Part shown: piece after piece, positions 1-8,121 of the stretch
Layout of the letters: the number at the start of each line of letters is the position of its first letter
How positions within the stretch are numbered: the stretch's first letter is position 1
From: Blastomonas sp. CACIA14H2
Lineage (GTDB): Bacteria > Pseudomonadota > Alphaproteobacteria > Sphingomonadales > Sphingomonadaceae
Length of the DNA: 64,000 bases
Direction of reading: 5' to 3'
Assembly (NCBI GenBank): GCA_000503195.1
Contig: AYSC01000012.1
Coordinates: 35,299 to 99,298, forward strand
Position numbers and translations under genes: made by a program
The notes under the pieces: model-generated
Database searches by the model: none
The model's input: only the letters and a program-made list of their open reading frames with translations
Told to the model about the DNA's origin: nothing

Positions 1-610
1 CCGACTGGCCGAAAACCATCACCCGCACCGGATCGCCGCCGAAATCGGCGATATGATCGCGTACCCAGCGCAATGTGAGGATCAGATCCAGCTGGCCGAG
101 ATTGCCGCTATCGGCAAAGCGCGCGCCGAAGGGCTTGAGCCAGGCATAGCCGAATGCGTTGAGCCGCTGGTTGACCGTGACCACCACGACATCGCCCTGT
201 GCGGCCAGCCGGTGGCCGTGGGTCAGCGGATCGGTGACCGTTCCGTTGCTGTACGCGCCGCCGTGGAAATAGACCATCACTGCGCGCCGGGCGTTCGGGT
301 TCGCCTCGGGCGTCCAGACGTTGAGGAACAGGCAGTCCTCGGACTGCGGAAGCTCGGGATTGCCGCGCTGCGGCGCGATCGGCCCGAATTGCTGCGCGCG
401 GGTTGCCGGGCCGGTCCAGGGCTCGGCTACCGGCGGCGCGAAGCGCTCGGCGCGGCCATAGCGGATGCCCTTGAACGCGAGCACATTGTCCTCGCGCAGC
501 CCGAGATAGCGCCCGACCATTGGGTCGGCGGAGCGCGCGAGGCCAGGCGCCGCGATCAGCGCCGCGCCGCTGCCGATCAGCGCGCGGCGGGTCAGCTCAG
601 CGCCGGACAT
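1..610 (-). CDS. Type-B carboxylesterase, N-terminal part (cut by window edge)
   Basis: About 203 residues are visible, reading leftwards from an ATG at 610 to the window edge. The N-terminus (TRRALIGSGAALIAAPGLA) looks like a twin-arginine or Sec signal, so export is likely. Family hallmarks follow in order: FKGIRYG near residue 45, SEDCLFLNVWTP near 95, the oxyanion-hole motif YFHGGAY near 120, and FGQS at the very edge, the start of the nucleophile elbow (usually GESAG, here GQS). The start overlaps the upstream kinase stop by 14 bp, so it is the fourth gene of the uronate operon. A role in removing ester groups from pectin-derived sugars is inferred only from the neighbours. The catalytic Glu and His lie outside the window. 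Confidence 0.85.
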   Translation of the reverse strand, partial: MSGAELTRRALIGSGAALIAAPGLARSADPMVGRYLGLREDNVLAFKGIRYGRAERFAPPVAEPWTGPATRAQQFGPIAPQRGNPELPQSEDCLFLNVWTPEANPNARRAVMVYFHGGAYSNGTVTDPLTHGHRLAAQGDVVVVTVNQRLNAFGYAWLKPFGARFADSGNLGQLDLILTLRWVRDHIADFGGDPVRVMVFGQS

Positions 611-1619
611 CGCCGCCTTGCGCCGAGAAGGCGGCGAGTTCGGCGGGACCGATCAGGCAGAAATCGCCGGGCAGGCTGTGCTTCAGTGCGGCCAGCGCGA
701 GTCCACATTCGGCCATGGCCTGCGCGTCGCCGCCCTGCAGATAGCAATGCAGCACGCCGGCAGCAAAGGCATCGCCGGTACCGATGCGGTCGACAATGCC
801 GGTGACGTCGATCTCGGCGGTCTGGTGCTTCGCGCTGCGGGTATCGACCCGCGCGGCGATACGGTGGTGATCGCTGCTGACGACATGGCGCGCGGTCGAG
901 GCGACCAGTTCGAGGTTCGGAAAGGCCTCGAACGCGGCCTCGACCGCCTCGCGCCGCCGTTCCGCGCCGTCGCCGGAGAAGGTCTTGCCGAGCAGCAGCG
1001 AGATGTCGCGATGGTTGCCGATCAGCACCGTTGCCGCTCCGACCAGCCGGGTCAGGATCGCGCGCGGATCGCTGTCCCACGCGTCCCAGAGCAGCGCGCG
1101 GTAATTGCCGTCGAAGCAGATCGGCACGCCCGCGTCCTGCGCGGCGGCCACCGCCGCCTCGGCCAGCGCGACCCCGCCCGGACCCAGCGCGGGCGTGATG
1201 CCCGACATGTGGAGAAGGGCAGCGCCCTCGAGCGCGCCCTTGAGGTCCAGCGCCTCGGGCCTGGCCAGCGCAAAGGCCGAACCTGCGCGGTCATAGGTGA
1301 TCGAGGACGGCCGCAGACCCGCGCCGGGTTCGAGGAAATACAGCCCCATGCGACCGTCCGCGCGCGCGACGAAACGCGTGTCCACACCCGCAGCCCCGAG
1401 GTCTGCCTTCGCCTTGTCGCCCAGCGGCGAGCCCGGCAGCAGCGTCACCATCCGCGCCTCGTGCCCGAGCGAGGCGAGCGCGGCGGCGACATTGGCCTCC
1501 GCGCCGCCCACCACCATGTCGAGGCTCTGCGCCTGCACCATCATCCGCGCGCCGGGCGGCGCCAGGCGCAGCAGCATCTCGCCGAAGCAGACGACCGGAC
1601 CCGTCACCGCGCGAGCCAT
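597..1619 (-). CDS. kdgK: PfkB-family sugar kinase, probable 2-keto-3-deoxygluconate kinase
   Basis: 340 aa ribokinase/PfkB kinase. The N-terminal signature VVGGAEANVAAALASLGH and the C-terminal ATP-site/catalytic motif GTGDAFAAG are both present, the latter carrying the catalytic Asp. The expected reaction is ATP-dependent phosphorylation of 2-keto-3-deoxygluconate to KDPG, feeding the Entner-Doudoroff aldolase. The substrate is inferred from position: it follows kduD (16-bp overlap), which makes KDG, in a locus whose other enzymes converge on KDG. The start MARAVTGPVV is chosen because it gives the normal family N-terminus. Another aldose or ketose kinase is possible but less likely. Confidence 0.87.
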   Translation of the reverse strand: MARAVTGPVVCFGEMLLRLAPPGARMMVQAQSLDMVVGGAEANVAAALASLGHEARMVTLLPGSPLGDKAKADLGAAGVDTRFVARADGRMGLYFLEPGAGLRPSSITYDRAGSAFALARPEALDLKGALEGAALLHMSGITPALGPGGVALAEAAVAAAQDAGVPICFDGNYRALLWDAWDSDPRAILTRLVGAATVLIGNHRDISLLLGKTFSGDGAERRREAVEAAFEAFPNLELVASTARHVVSSDHHRIAARVDTRSAKHQTAEIDVTGIVDRIGTGDAFAAGVLHCYLQGGDAQAMAECGLALAALKHSLPGDFCLIGPAELAAFSAQGGDVRR

Positions 1620-2377
1620 CCGCCGTCGACCGCGAGCACATGGCCCTGGACATAGTCCGCAGCGCTGCTCGCCAGGAACACCGCCGCGCCGCCGATATCG
1701 GCAGGGTCGCCCCAGCGGCCTTCGGGGATGCGCTCCATGATCTGGCGGTTGCGCGTCTCGTCGGCCTGCAATGCTGCGGTGTTGTTCGTGGCGATATAAC
1801 CCGGCGCAATGGCATTCACGTTGATGCCCTTGGCCGCCCATTCGCACGCGAGCAGCTTGGTCAGCCCGGCCACGCCGCTCTTGCTCGCGGTATAGCTCGG
1901 CACGCGGATGCCGCCCTGGAAGCTGAGCATCGACGCGATGTTGACGATCTTGCCGCGACGCCCCGTCGCCTCGCGCTGCGCGATCATGTGGCGCCCTGCG
2001 GCCTGGCTCAGGAAGAAGACCGACTTGAGGTTGGTATCGACCACCGCGTCCCAATCCTCCTCGGTAAAGTCCACTGCATCGGCGCGGCGGATGATGCCCG
2101 CATTGTTGATCAGGATATCGAGTCCGCCGAGCGAACCCAGTACCTGATCGACCACGGCCTGGACCGGGGCGATGGTGCCGAGATCGGCCGAGACGAGTTC
2201 GCACCGGCGGCCCAGCGCGCGGACCTTTTGCGCGGTCTCCTCGGCCGGCGTGCGGCCGACAGCGGCGATGTCCGCGCCGGCCTGCGCCAGCGCCAGTGCG
2301 ATGCCCTGGCCGATGCCGGTATTGGCGCCGGTCACCACCGCGACGCGCCCCGACAGGTCGAAAAGCCCGTTCGTCAT
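1604..2377 (-). CDS. kduD: 2-dehydro-3-deoxy-D-gluconate 5-dehydrogenase (SDR family)
   Basis: 257 aa classical short-chain dehydrogenase. It has the Rossmann motif TGANTGIGQG near residue 17, NNAG near 90, catalytic Ser in NIASMLSF, the YTASK active site near 160, and the C-terminus VDGGWLAR. The stretches SFQGGIRVPSYTASKSGV and NVNAIAPGYIATNNT are strikingly like E. coli KduD. The enzyme reduces 2,5-diketo-3-deoxygluconate (from unsaturated uronates) to KDG with NAD(P)H. In streptococcal and sphingomonad unsaturated-uronate pathways the equivalent enzyme is called DhuD and sits beside an RpiB-type isomerase, exactly as here (32 bp after the isomerase). It overlaps the downstream kinase. Confidence 0.93.
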   Translation of the reverse strand: MTNGLFDLSGRVAVVTGANTGIGQGIALALAQAGADIAAVGRTPAEETAQKVRALGRRCELVSADLGTIAPVQAVVDQVLGSLGGLDILINNAGIIRRADAVDFTEEDWDAVVDTNLKSVFFLSQAAGRHMIAQREATGRRGKIVNIASMLSFQGGIRVPSYTASKSGVAGLTKLLACEWAAKGINVNAIAPGYIATNNTAALQADETRNRQIMERIPEGRWGDPADIGGAAVFLASSAADYVQGHVLAVDGGWLAR

Positions 2378-2409
2378 ATCGTCCTCTCCCCGGATAGCGC
2401 GACTGTCGT

Positions 2410-3051
2410 TCAGGCGGTCAGTTCGCGCAGATAGGACGCGATCGGCTCGTTCTGGCAGTGGGGGTAAAAATGCTCGGCAAAGCGCTCGCCCGCCACTGCC
2501 GCCTTGAGCAGGTCCTGATCGACGGTCTTGAGCACGGTCAGCATGTCATGGCAGGTCGCGGCCTTGAGGTCCTTCAGGATGCCGCGGTTCTTGGCCATGA
2601 TCGCGGCGCGCTCCTTGGGATAGCCCAGACCGCGCTCGCCGTCGAACAGCTTGGCATAGCAATCGCGCAGATTGAGCTCCGCCGCCCAGCCAAAGCCCTT
2701 GGCATAGGGCATCGAGATCGCGTTGCCGTCGTTGATCTGGCCGAACAGGAACGCATCGGTCGGGTCGATCACAAGACCGCAGAACACGCCGGGCATCGCG
2801 TTGCACGCCAGCATCGATCCCATGCCGGTGCCGCAGCCGGTGACGACGAAATCCGCCGCGCCCGAATTGAGCAGGATGCCTGTCAGGAGCCCGTTCATGA
2901 CATAGGTCAGCGAGGCCGAATCCTCGGCGGTATACATGCCGTAATTGAACACCTCATGCCCCAGCGGCAGCGCGACATCGGTCAGCGCCTCGTGGATGAT
3001 GCTGTTCTTGGCGGCCTGGCTGTTCTCGGTGATCAGGGCGATCTTCATCAT
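2410..3051 (-). CDS. dhuI: RpiB/LacAB-family isomerase, probable DHU isomerase
   Basis: 213 aa, a longer RpiB-type protein. It has the early strand MKIALITENSQAAKN and the nucleotide/phosphate-site motif VVTGCGTGMGSMLACN near residue 70, with the Cys and Gly-rich turn typical of RpiB/LacB. Beside kduD this matches DhuI, the RpiB-family isomerase that converts 4-deoxy-L-threo-5-hexosulose-uronate to 2,5-diketo-3-deoxygluconate and substitutes for the cupin KduI, which is absent here. Two tandem ATGs (3051 and 3048) follow an AGGAGA Shine-Dalgarno; either could be used. It is the first gene of the minus-strand uronate operon, about 70 bp from a palindromic operator candidate. A plain sugar-phosphate isomerase is the alternative. 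Confidence 0.8.
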   Translation of the reverse strand: MMKIALITENSQAAKNSIIHEALTDVALPLGHEVFNYGMYTAEDSASLTYVMNGLLTGILLNSGAADFVVTGCGTGMGSMLACNAMPGVFCGLVIDPTDAFLFGQINDGNAISMPYAKGFGWAAELNLRDCYAKLFDGERGLGYPKERAAIMAKNRGILKDLKAATCHDMLTVLKTVDQDLLKAAVAGERFAEHFYPHCQNEPIASYLRELTA

Positions 3052-3121
3052 GTCTCTCCTGTCCGGGCGGCGGTGCTCGGCGAGTCCGGCCCGATTGGGT
3101 TCGGGGGAATATTGGCTTGCT

Positions 3122-3137
3122 TGGTAACCGGTGTCAT
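3122..3137. promoter_or_regulatory. LacI-type operator candidate before dhuI operon
   Basis: TGGTAACCGGTGTCAT, an imperfect palindrome centred on the CCGG. It is the reverse complement, 15 of 16 bases, of the site at 4288-4303. It lies about 70 bp upstream of dhuI, a usual operator distance. Confidence 0.6.
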
Positions 3138-3176
3138 TGATCGGTGCAAGCTCTATTGCGGTGCGGTCGGATCGGT

Positions 3177-4193
3177 TCAGAGCGGGGCGACGGAAGCGCG
3201 CTCGATCAGGTCGGACAGGAAATGCGAAGGCTGGTCGCGCGCCTCGACAGGGTCGATCAGCTTGATCGCGGCGGCCCTGGCCATCGCCTGGATCGGCCAG
3301 CGCACCGTGGTCAACGGCGGCCAGATATGCGCGGCGATCGCGGTGTCGTCGAAGCCGATGATCGACAGGTCCTCGGGCACCGACATGCCGATGCTGCGTG
3401 CTGCGTGCAGCACGCCGGCGGCCATCTCGTCGTTGCTGGCGAAGATGGCGCTGGGTCGAGGCGAGGCGGCAAGCAGCTTCTCGCCCGCCGCAATGCCGGT
3501 CTCGAAGGTATAGTTGCCCTCGGCCATGATCGTCTCGTCGATGGCCACCCCCGCGCTATCGAGCGCGTCGCGATAGCCCAGCGCGCGCTCTGCGGCAGAG
3601 CGGAAGCCTTCGGGGCCGGCGACGAAACCGATGCGGCGATGGCCCTGGCCGACCAGATAGCCCACCGCCTTGGCCACCGCCTCGCGGTCGTTCGACGCGA
3701 CCATGTGCACGTCCTCGTCCAGCCGCACCGACCCCATGCGCACATAGGATACGCCGAGTTCGTCGCACAAAGCGGCGAGCGCATCATTTTCCGAAATCGG
3801 CGGCAGCAGGAGGACTCCAAACAGCCGCTGCTGGTCGAGAAACGCACGGACATCGTCGAGCATGTCGGGCGAGCGGCGGTTGACCGGGCGCACGACCAGC
3901 GCGAATTCGGTATCGCGGATCGCCGACAATATGCCTTCCTGCACGCCCAGCACCATCTGCGCATTGGGGTTGTCGTGGATCAGCCCGATCAGGAAATTGC
4001 GGCGCAATGCCAGCGCGCGCGCCTGCGGATTGGGCACATAGCCAAGATCGGCGATCACCGCCTCGACCTTTTCGCGCGTCTGCGCATTGAGCAGCGGCGA
4101 GCGGTTGATGACGCGGCTCACCGTCTTTTTCGACACCCCGGCAAGGCGGGCCACGTCATTGATCGTCGGCTTGCCGTCCTTTGCCTTGGCCAC
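3177..4193 (-). CDS. LacI-family regulator of the hexuronate locus
   Basis: 338 aa. The N-terminal LacI HTH (INDVARLAGVSKKTVSRVIN, about residues 10-30) is followed by the hinge and a periplasmic-binding-protein-like effector domain containing GHRRIGFVAGP, AIFASNDEMAAGVL and SIIGFDDTAIA. It is flanked by two divergent uronate operons and has an operator-like palindrome about 30 bp before its own start, so autoregulation and repression of both arms are expected, with KDG or a uronate intermediate as inducer (inference). Its C-terminus (WPPLTTV...ERASVAPL) closely resembles that of the second LacI protein at 14392-15405, so the two are subfamily paralogues. Confidence 0.9.
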   Translation of the reverse strand: MAKAKDGKPTINDVARLAGVSKKTVSRVINRSPLLNAQTREKVEAVIADLGYVPNPQARALALRRNFLIGLIHDNPNAQMVLGVQEGILSAIRDTEFALVVRPVNRRSPDMLDDVRAFLDQQRLFGVLLLPPISENDALAALCDELGVSYVRMGSVRLDEDVHMVASNDREAVAKAVGYLVGQGHRRIGFVAGPEGFRSAAERALGYRDALDSAGVAIDETIMAEGNYTFETGIAAGEKLLAASPRPSAIFASNDEMAAGVLHAARSIGMSVPEDLSIIGFDDTAIAAHIWPPLTTVRWPIQAMARAAAIKLIDPVEARDQPSHFLSDLIERASVAPL

Positions 4194-4220
4194 GTGCGCT
4201 TCTGCCCCCCCATTTGCGAT

Positions 4221-4236
4221 GCTACACCGGTGTCAG
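4221..4236. promoter_or_regulatory. LacI-type operator candidate before the regulator
   Basis: GCTACACCGGTGTCAG contains the perfect 10-bp palindrome ACACCGGTGT (4224-4233). It sits about 30 bp upstream of the lacI-type gene start and shares the ACACCGGT core with three other sites in this locus. Confidence 0.55.
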
Positions 4237-4287
4237 TGCAAGACGCTTCCTAGCCACATGTTTGCGCCAAACGCAATCCCGGCAGGA

Positions 4288-4303
4288 TTGACACCGGTTA
4301 CCA
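4288..4303. promoter_or_regulatory. LacI-type operator candidate before uxaA
   Basis: TTGACACCGGTTACCA, about 60 bp upstream of the altronate dehydratase start. It is nearly identical in inverted orientation to 3122-3137. It probably controls the plus-strand uronate genes. Confidence 0.6.
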
Positions 4304-4362
4304 CGGCGCTATGCCTGTGCCCGAGCGACCGCGCGAGAGTCGTGAAGCAAGGGAGGGACCAC

Positions 4363-5865
4363 ATGCCCGATGCGATGCAGGTGCATGCCGCTGACACGGT
4401 GGCGGTGGCCTTGCGTCCGTTGCGGGCGGGCGAGCAGGTCGTGCTGGACGGCGCCCTTCATGCCCTTGCCGACGATATTCCCCAGGGGCACAAATTTGCG
4501 CTGACGGCGCACGGGGTCGGGGACTGCGTGGTGAAATACGGCCTGCCGATCGGCCGCGCCTCTGCCGCGATCGCGCCCGGCGCGCATATCCACAGCCACA
4601 ATCTGGCGACCGCGCTGGAGGGGGAGGAGCAGTACGCCCTGGGCCGGGCATCGGTCATGGCGGCGCCCGCGATCGTCGCCGAAGACGCGGTCTGGCAGGG
4701 CTATCGCCGCGCCGATGGCCGTGCAGGCACGCGCAACGAGATCTGGATATTGCCGACGGTGGGCTGTGTGGCGCTCACCGCCGAACAGATCGCGCGCGCG
4801 GCCGAACAGCGTCACGCCGCGCTGATCGCCACCGGGAAGATCGACGGTATCTTCGCCTTTGCGCATCCGCACGGCTGTTCGCAGCTGGGCGACGACCTGG
4901 CGGGCACGCGCGCGTTGCTCGCCGGGCTGGCGGCGCATCCCAATGCGGCGGGCGTGCTGCTGCTCGGCCTGGGCTGCGAATCGAACCAGCTCGCGGCGCT
5001 GATCGACGCGATCCCGCCGTCTGCGCGAGGCAAGGTGCGCAGCCTGTCCTCGCAAGCGGCGGGCGACGAACTGGCCGAGGCGGGCGCGATCATCGACGCG
5101 ATGGTGGCAGCGTCGGCGCAGGCCCGGCGCGAGCCGCTGCCGCTCGGCGCAATGGTCGTCGGCCTGAAATGCGGCGGATCGGACGGCTTTTCGGGACTTA
5201 CCGCCAACCCGCTGCTCGGCCGGTTCAGCGAGACGCTCGCTGCAGCCGGCGGCACGCCGATCCTGACCGAAATTCCCGAGATTTTCGGCGCGGAGCAGGC
5301 GCTGCTCGACCGCGCGGTCGACGCGCAAACCTTCGCGCAGGCCGCCGATCTCGTGAACCGCTTCAAGCGCTATTATCTCGACCAGGGTCTGCCGGTGTCG
5401 GAAAATCCCTCGCCGGGCAATATTGCGGGCGGCATCACCACGCTCGAGGAAAAGTCGGCGGGTGCGGTGCAGAAGGCGGGAACCGCGCCGCTCGCCAGCG
5501 TGATCGCGTACGGAGCGCAAGCCGACCGGCCCGGTCTCGCGCTGCTCGAAGCGCCGGGCAATGATGCCGTGTCCTCGACCGCGCTGACCGCTGCCGGCGC
5601 GACCCTGGTGCTGTTCACTACCGGGCGCGGTACGCCGCTGGGTTTTCCGGCACCAACGGTCAAGATTGCCTCGAACCGGGCGCTTGCGACCAGCAAGCCG
5701 CACTGGATCGATTTCGATGCGTCCGCTGTGCTCGAGGCTTCGGCGGAGGCGGTCGATCGCGCGTTCCTGAACAGGCTGCTCGCCATCGCGAGCGGCGAGC
5801 GGACCGCAGCAGAGCGCGTAGGCCAGCGGGCGATCGCGATCTGGAAAAAGGGTGTGACGCTCTAG
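4363..5865 (+). CDS. uxaA: Altronate dehydratase (UxaA/GarD family)
   Basis: 500 aa, the normal length for UxaA. An N-terminal SAF-like domain (about residues 1-85) precedes the UxaA dehydratase domain, with conserved Cys/His motifs AFAHPHGCSQLG, LLGLGCESNQ and GLKCGGSDGFSG that fit the iron- or metal-dependent active site. The C-terminal GRGTPLGFPAPTVKIASN is characteristic. It dehydrates D-altronate to 2-keto-3-deoxygluconate, joining galacturonate catabolism to the KDG kinase encoded divergently. The ATG at 4363 is preceded by GGGAGGGA; upstream in-frame starts would overlap the operator at 4288-4303. A related aldarate or aldonate dehydratase is possible. UxaB and UxaC are not in the window. 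Confidence 0.88.
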   Translation: MPDAMQVHAADTVAVALRPLRAGEQVVLDGALHALADDIPQGHKFALTAHGVGDCVVKYGLPIGRASAAIAPGAHIHSHNLATALEGEEQYALGRASVMAAPAIVAEDAVWQGYRRADGRAGTRNEIWILPTVGCVALTAEQIARAAEQRHAALIATGKIDGIFAFAHPHGCSQLGDDLAGTRALLAGLAAHPNAAGVLLLGLGCESNQLAALIDAIPPSARGKVRSLSSQAAGDELAEAGAIIDAMVAASAQARREPLPLGAMVVGLKCGGSDGFSGLTANPLLGRFSETLAAAGGTPILTEIPEIFGAEQALLDRAVDAQTFAQAADLVNRFKRYYLDQGLPVSENPSPGNIAGGITTLEEKSAGAVQKAGTAPLASVIAYGAQADRPGLALLEAPGNDAVSSTALTAAGATLVLFTTGRGTPLGFPAPTVKIASNRALATSKPHWIDFDASAVLEASAEAVDRAFLNRLLAIASGERTAAERVGQRAIAIWKKGVTL

Positions 5866-5898
5866 AGGGCCGGGTGGCGGAAACGCCGCCCCTTGCGG

Positions 5899-5914
5899 AT
5901 GACACCGGTTTCCT
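5899..5914. promoter_or_regulatory. LacI-type operator candidate before the hydratase gene
   Basis: ATGACACCGGTTTCCT lies between uxaA and the next gene, about 32 bp before that gene's start. It matches 13 of 16 positions of the 4288 site. It suggests that the hydratase and transporter have their own promoter in the same regulon. Confidence 0.5.
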
Positions 5915-5945
5915 CTAGGCAATGGGATTGAGAGAAGGACGACGG

Positions 5946-6761
5946 ATGGGGATGGAATTGCAGGTCAGTGCACAGGTGGATGCGGTGGCGCAGGCCTTTG
6001 TCAGCGCGCGGCGCGAGGCACGCGCGCTCAGCGTCTATCCGGGGCCGATTCCCGATGCGCTCGCTGCCGCCTATTCGATCCAGGACCGCGCCATCCATAT
6101 CGATGGCCGCGCGGTGGCAGGCTGGAAGGTCGGGCGGATCAATCCCCCGCTCGACGGCACGCTGGGCGCGAACCGTCTTTCAGGGCCCATTTTCGCCGAT
6201 AGCGTGGTCGACGCGAGCAGCGGCCAGGTCCCCGAGATGCCGGTCTTCGAAGGCGGCTTTGCGGCGGGCGAGGCGGAAATCCTGCTGCATGTCGCTCCCG
6301 GATTCGCCGGCCCGGTGCCCACCGACGACGAGGGGACCCGCGCGATCCTCGATGACGTGCGGCTGGGCATCGAGATCGCCAGCTCGCCATATGCGCGGAT
6401 CAATCTCGATGGCCCGGCGGTGACCGTTTCCGATTTCGGGAACAATGCTGGCGTGGTGCTCGGCGCAGAGCTGACCGGTTGGCGCGAGACCGATCTGTGC
6501 GCCATTCTGGTACGCAGCGAGATCGACGGCGCAGAGGTCGGCCAGGCGACCGCCGCGACCATGCTGGATGGGCCTTATGGCGCGGTGCGCTTTCTGCTGG
6601 CGAACCTGATCCAGCGCGGATTTGACGTTTCGCGGGGGCTATGGGTTTCGACCGGCGCGATCACCGGGGTGCACGAGATCGCGGTCGGCCAGAATTTTCG
6701 CGCCGAGTTTGTCGGCCATGGCGATGTGCATTGCCGCGTGGTGGCAGCGCAACCGCGCTGA
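5946..6761 (+). CDS. 2-keto-4-pentenoate hydratase-like (MhpD/FAH fold) protein
   Basis: 271 aa, the usual length of MhpD-type hydratases. Recognisable features are AYSIQDRAI near residue 43, GWKVGRINPP near 60, and an acidic metal-site region (GGFAAGEAEILLHV, then VRLGIEIASS), with a C-terminal STGAITGVHEIAVGQ typical of the family. These enzymes hydrate or decarboxylate 2-keto acids with Mg2+ or Mn2+. Its place between uxaA and a hexuronate carrier, with its own operator, argues for a 2-keto sugar acid substrate rather than aromatic meta-cleavage products, but the reaction is unknown. ATG 5946 follows AGAGAAGGA; ATG 5952 is an alternative. Confidence 0.8.
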   Translation: MGMELQVSAQVDAVAQAFVSARREARALSVYPGPIPDALAAAYSIQDRAIHIDGRAVAGWKVGRINPPLDGTLGANRLSGPIFADSVVDASSGQVPEMPVFEGGFAAGEAEILLHVAPGFAGPVPTDDEGTRAILDDVRLGIEIASSPYARINLDGPAVTVSDFGNNAGVVLGAELTGWRETDLCAILVRSEIDGAEVGQATAATMLDGPYGAVRFLLANLIQRGFDVSRGLWVSTGAITGVHEIAVGQNFRAEFVGHGDVHCRVVAAQPR

Positions 6762-6818
6762 CGGAACAGGACGGAGGCGGATCGGCAACGGCCGGGCGCT
6801 GCTTTGGGAGAGCTGAAC

Positions 6819-8117
6819 ATGGTTGAAACCGCCGCAACTGCGACACGGCCCCAGGCGCTCGATGCCGCAGCGGGCAGGGCAGGGCGCTATCGCTGGGTGA
6901 TCGTCGGGCTGCTGTTTGCGGCCACCGCCATCAACTATATCGACCGCCAGATGATCGGCGTGCTCAAGCCGACCCTCGTCGCCGAGTTCGGCTGGACCGA
7001 GACCGATTTCGCCGCGATCGTCTTCTGGTTCCAGGTCGCCTATGCCATCGGCTATATCGGCTTCGGCCGGGTGGTGGATGTGCTGGGGGCGCGGCTGGGC
7101 TATGCCATCGCCATCGTCATCTGGACCGCGGGCCATATGGCGCATGGTCTGGCGAGCGGCGTCACCAGCTTCGCCGCCGCGCGCTTCGGCCTGGGCATCG
7201 GCGAGAGCGGCAACTTTCCCGCCGGGATCAAGGCGGTTACCGATTGGTTCCCGCAGCGCGAGCGCGCCTTTGCCATCGGGCTGTTCAATGCCGGGGCCAA
7301 TGTTGGCGCGATTATCACGCCGCTGCTCGTGCCCGCGCTGGTCCTGTGGTTCGGTTGGCGCGAGGCCTTCTACATTACCGGCATTTTCGGCCTGGTCTGG
7401 CTGGTCGCCTGGTGGGCGATCTATCGTCATCCGACCGAGCACAAGAGCGTTTCGGCAGCCGAACTCGCCTGGATCCAGCAGGACCCGGCAGACCCGGTCG
7501 AGAAGATCGGCTGGGCCAAGCTGCTCACCGTGCGCGAGACCTGGGCCTATGCGCTCGGCAAGTTCCTGATCGACCCGATCTGGTGGTTCTTCCTGTTCTG
7601 GCTGCCCGGCTATCTGTTCGAGCGCTATGACATGGACCTGAAGACCTTCGGCCTGCCGCTCGCCGCGATCTATCTCATCTCGGACGGCGGCTCGATCTTC
7701 GGAGGGTGGATGTCGTCGCGGCTGATCAAGGCCGGCAAGACTCCCAATTTCGCGCGCAAGGCGACAATGCTGGTCTGCGCGCTGGCCGTCACGCCGATCT
7801 GGTTCGCGCAAGGCATCGACAGCGTCTGGGGCGCGGTGCTGATCATCGGCCTCGCCACGGCGGCGCACCAGGCCTTCTCGGCCAACCTCTACACGCTTCC
7901 GTCGGATGTCTTCCCGCGCGGTGCGGTCGGCTCGGTCGTGGGCATCGGCGGCACCGTCGGCGCGCTCGGCGGCATGGGGATGGCGCTGTTCACCGGCTAT
8001 ATTCTCGACAGCACCGGCAGCTACGAAATCCTGTTCGCGATCTGCGCCAGCGCCTATCTGGCCGCGCTGCTGGTGGTGCACCTGCTCAGCCCCAGGCTGG
8101 CTCCCGCTAAGGTCTGA
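6819..8117 (+). CDS. MFS hexuronate transporter (ExuT-like, anion:cation symporter family)
   Basis: 432 aa inner-membrane carrier with about 12 hydrophobic helices. The opening INYIDRQMIGVLKPTL and the helix 4-5 motif GIGESGNFPAGIKAVTDWFP are hallmarks of the ACS/ExuT group of MFS sugar-acid transporters. As the last gene of the plus-strand uronate set it should bring galacturonate, glucuronate or their oligomer-derived monomers into the cytoplasm by H+ symport. A GGGAG Shine-Dalgarno 8 bp upstream supports ATG 6819. It ends 4 bp before the convergent glpK-like stop codon, which marks the border with the sulfoquinovose locus. Confidence 0.88.
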   Translation: MVETAATATRPQALDAAAGRAGRYRWVIVGLLFAATAINYIDRQMIGVLKPTLVAEFGWTETDFAAIVFWFQVAYAIGYIGFGRVVDVLGARLGYAIAIVIWTAGHMAHGLASGVTSFAAARFGLGIGESGNFPAGIKAVTDWFPQRERAFAIGLFNAGANVGAIITPLLVPALVLWFGWREAFYITGIFGLVWLVAWWAIYRHPTEHKSVSAAELAWIQQDPADPVEKIGWAKLLTVRETWAYALGKFLIDPIWWFFLFWLPGYLFERYDMDLKTFGLPLAAIYLISDGGSIFGGWMSSRLIKAGKTPNFARKATMLVCALAVTPIWFAQGIDSVWGAVLIIGLATAAHQAFSANLYTLPSDVFPRGAVGSVVGIGGTVGALGGMGMALFTGYILDSTGSYEILFAICASAYLAALLVVHLLSPRLAPAKV

Positions 8118-8121
8118 TCGT

